Shown here: positions 31,842 through 32,733 of the stretch, in pieces
How positions within the stretch are numbered: position 1 is the stretch's first letter
How the letters are laid out: every line of letters begins with the position of its first letter
NCBI GenBank assembly: GCA_025093555.1
Contig: JAIWNF010000137.1
Span: 1-32,733 of the forward strand
DNA: 32,733 nt
Reading direction: 5' to 3'
Origin: Circinella umbellata
Lineage: Eukaryota; Mucoromycota; Mucoromycetes; Mucorales; Lichtheimiaceae
Notes under the pieces: model-generated
Told to the model about the DNA's origin: nothing
What the model saw: only the letters and a program-made list of their open reading frames with translations
Database searches by the model: none
Made by a program: the position numbers and the translations under genes

Positions 31842-32659
31842 ATACCCCCTACAAGACCAAAGTAAAGGAGCGGAAGACTGTTGATAGGCAACAAAAGAGA
31901 AATGACAAGATAGATAACAGAATAAAAAAAAAGGCATCGGGGAATAAAAAAAAATACAAATCGAAGGTACAAGAAACATAAAGATAACAATCGAAGATAC
32001 AAGTAATATAATAAAAAAAAAGGGTGTACAAGAGATAACACGAAACAACTACCCAAAAAAAAATCTTTTTTTTTTGTCACTGGCACAAACAGAGATAACC
32101 AAAATAGTAGACAAACTGAAGAGACACAACAGAAACAGAACAGACGAGACCACACGAGACCGACCAGAGCAACAGAAACCAAAAAAAAAAAAATAATACT
32201 AAACTGGCCACCCACACAACAAGACCAACCACGCCAACACCGACCCACCAAGAGCCAACCTAAGAGTCAAGGGCACGACGTATCCAAGGTACCGTTCCTT
32301 GATACCGCCTTCTTGCAAACTTCTTGTCCAACAGGGTGTTGCTGGGGAACACTTGTTGGGTGCCACGGATAGAAAAACCAAAAGAAAAAAATAATAAAAA
32401 AAAAATTCGGAATCGTTGGAATCGTCAACAGAACATCTTGAAAAACGACATCTTGATAGAAATAAAGAAAATGGTAACGGAGAGGCACAGGAAAATAAAA
32501 ATTACGGCAAAGACAACAAGGGCCACAAATAATAATAATAATAAAAATAAGACTTGATCATAAAAATAATAATGCTCAACCACGGCATATTTTTACAGTG
32601 GGGCTACCACAGACAAGGTAGCCGCTACTTGGGATATTATCCCGGTCGACCCCCCAATT
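31842..32659 (-). other. Internal region of the A2 element, non-coding
   Basis: 818 bp with a minus-strand polypurine tract at the left end (TAGGGGGTAT) and the primer site at the right end (32642-32659). The reading frames in it are T- or A-rich translations with no recognised domain. The patch at 32270-32370 is GC-richer (GGGGAACACTTGTTGGG) and may derive from another gene, but no source was recognised. Confidence 0.6.
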
Positions 32660-32733
32660 TGACACGTGGTAGAGTTTCCCTTGTTGTAAAGTCTGTCAAA
32701 AATCAATCAAAGAAAAAGATAAAAGTAAAAGTA
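32660..32733 (-). repeat. LTR A3 (5' LTR of the A2 element), truncated by window end
   Basis: TGACACGTGGTAGAGTTTCC and on, matching the first 74 bp of LTR A2 almost exactly. The rest lies outside the window. Confidence 0.85.

Larger units (their letters stand above)
31605..32733 (-). mobile_element. A2 element: short coding-free LTR element (runs off the window)
   Basis: Left LTR 31605-31841 (237 bp), internal part 31842-32659 (818 bp), and the start of a second LTR from 32660. The minus orientation follows from a polypurine tract next to the left LTR and a primer site next to the right one, both shared with element B. The internal part has no gag or pol: it is A/purine-rich on the plus strand, with one mixed patch (about 32270-32370). 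It looks like a TRIM/LARD-type non-autonomous element that could be mobilised by element B or a relative. Confidence 0.75.

Noticed and set aside
32199..32488. Captured gene in the A2 interior
   Set aside because: The patch is GC-richer but no frame has a recognisable domain, and the frames around it are T-rich translation.

Overview
The window is AT-rich eukaryotic DNA, most likely from an early-diverging, transposon-rich fungus of the Mucoromycota type (Mucoromycotina or Glomeromycotina). That placement is an inference. It rests on short GT-AG introns (66-164 bp), a chromodomain Ty3/Gypsy element, an ISXO2/Merlin-like DNA transposon, and very high A+T with no operon-like gene packing. Nothing fixes the species.

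Left part (1-6.8 kb) is the only host-like DNA. It holds a solo LTR (49-466), a two-exon gene for a C2H2-like protein (2230-2979, +), a tandem array of about four 200-bp units that share a nearly invariant core (3225-4062), and a spliced gene for a polyglutamine protein (5107-6356, -). The rest of this part is AT-rich and empty of recognisable genes.

6.8-9.8 kb holds a broken minus-strand chromovirus: 3' LTR, polypurine tract, chromodomain, integrase, RNase H and the end of the reverse transcriptase. It is cut off by a fragment of an unrelated LTR. From 10.2 kb to the end there are nested LTR retrotransposons. A plus-strand Ty3/Gypsy element (10387-20287, 'element I') sits inside a 240-bp LTR ('A1') with a CACC target duplication. 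Element I is itself interrupted by a solo LTR (12660-13080) and by a 1351-bp hAT-like non-autonomous transposon (17451-18801) with a perfect 8-bp duplication. To its right lies a chain of minus-strand LTR elements whose LTRs all begin TGACACGTG-like and end ACGTGTCA-like. The chain is a 1.2-kb solo LTR ('C'), a 10-kb element with 1.03-kb LTRs ('element B', 21578-31598), and a small coding-free element ('A2', from 31605). The same short ACTC sequence separates every neighbour. Element B carries a 2330-bp ISXO2/Merlin-like DNA transposon (27099-29428) whose four-exon transposase gene reads open for 378 codons. It is the only transposition gene in the window that looks intact.

The LTR elements are mostly dead. 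Their pol and gag genes carry stops, frameshifts and active-site changes, and nearly all the point lesions are C-to-T or G-to-A. The nesting gives a relative order: LTR A1 before element I, element I before the hAT insertion, and element B before the Merlin-like insertion. The most unusual signals are the serial integrations at one ACTC site, the coding-free A element that shares primer-binding and polypurine sequences with element B, the reverse transcriptase with an extra ~90-residue segment, and the 200-bp array with a conserved palindromic core.
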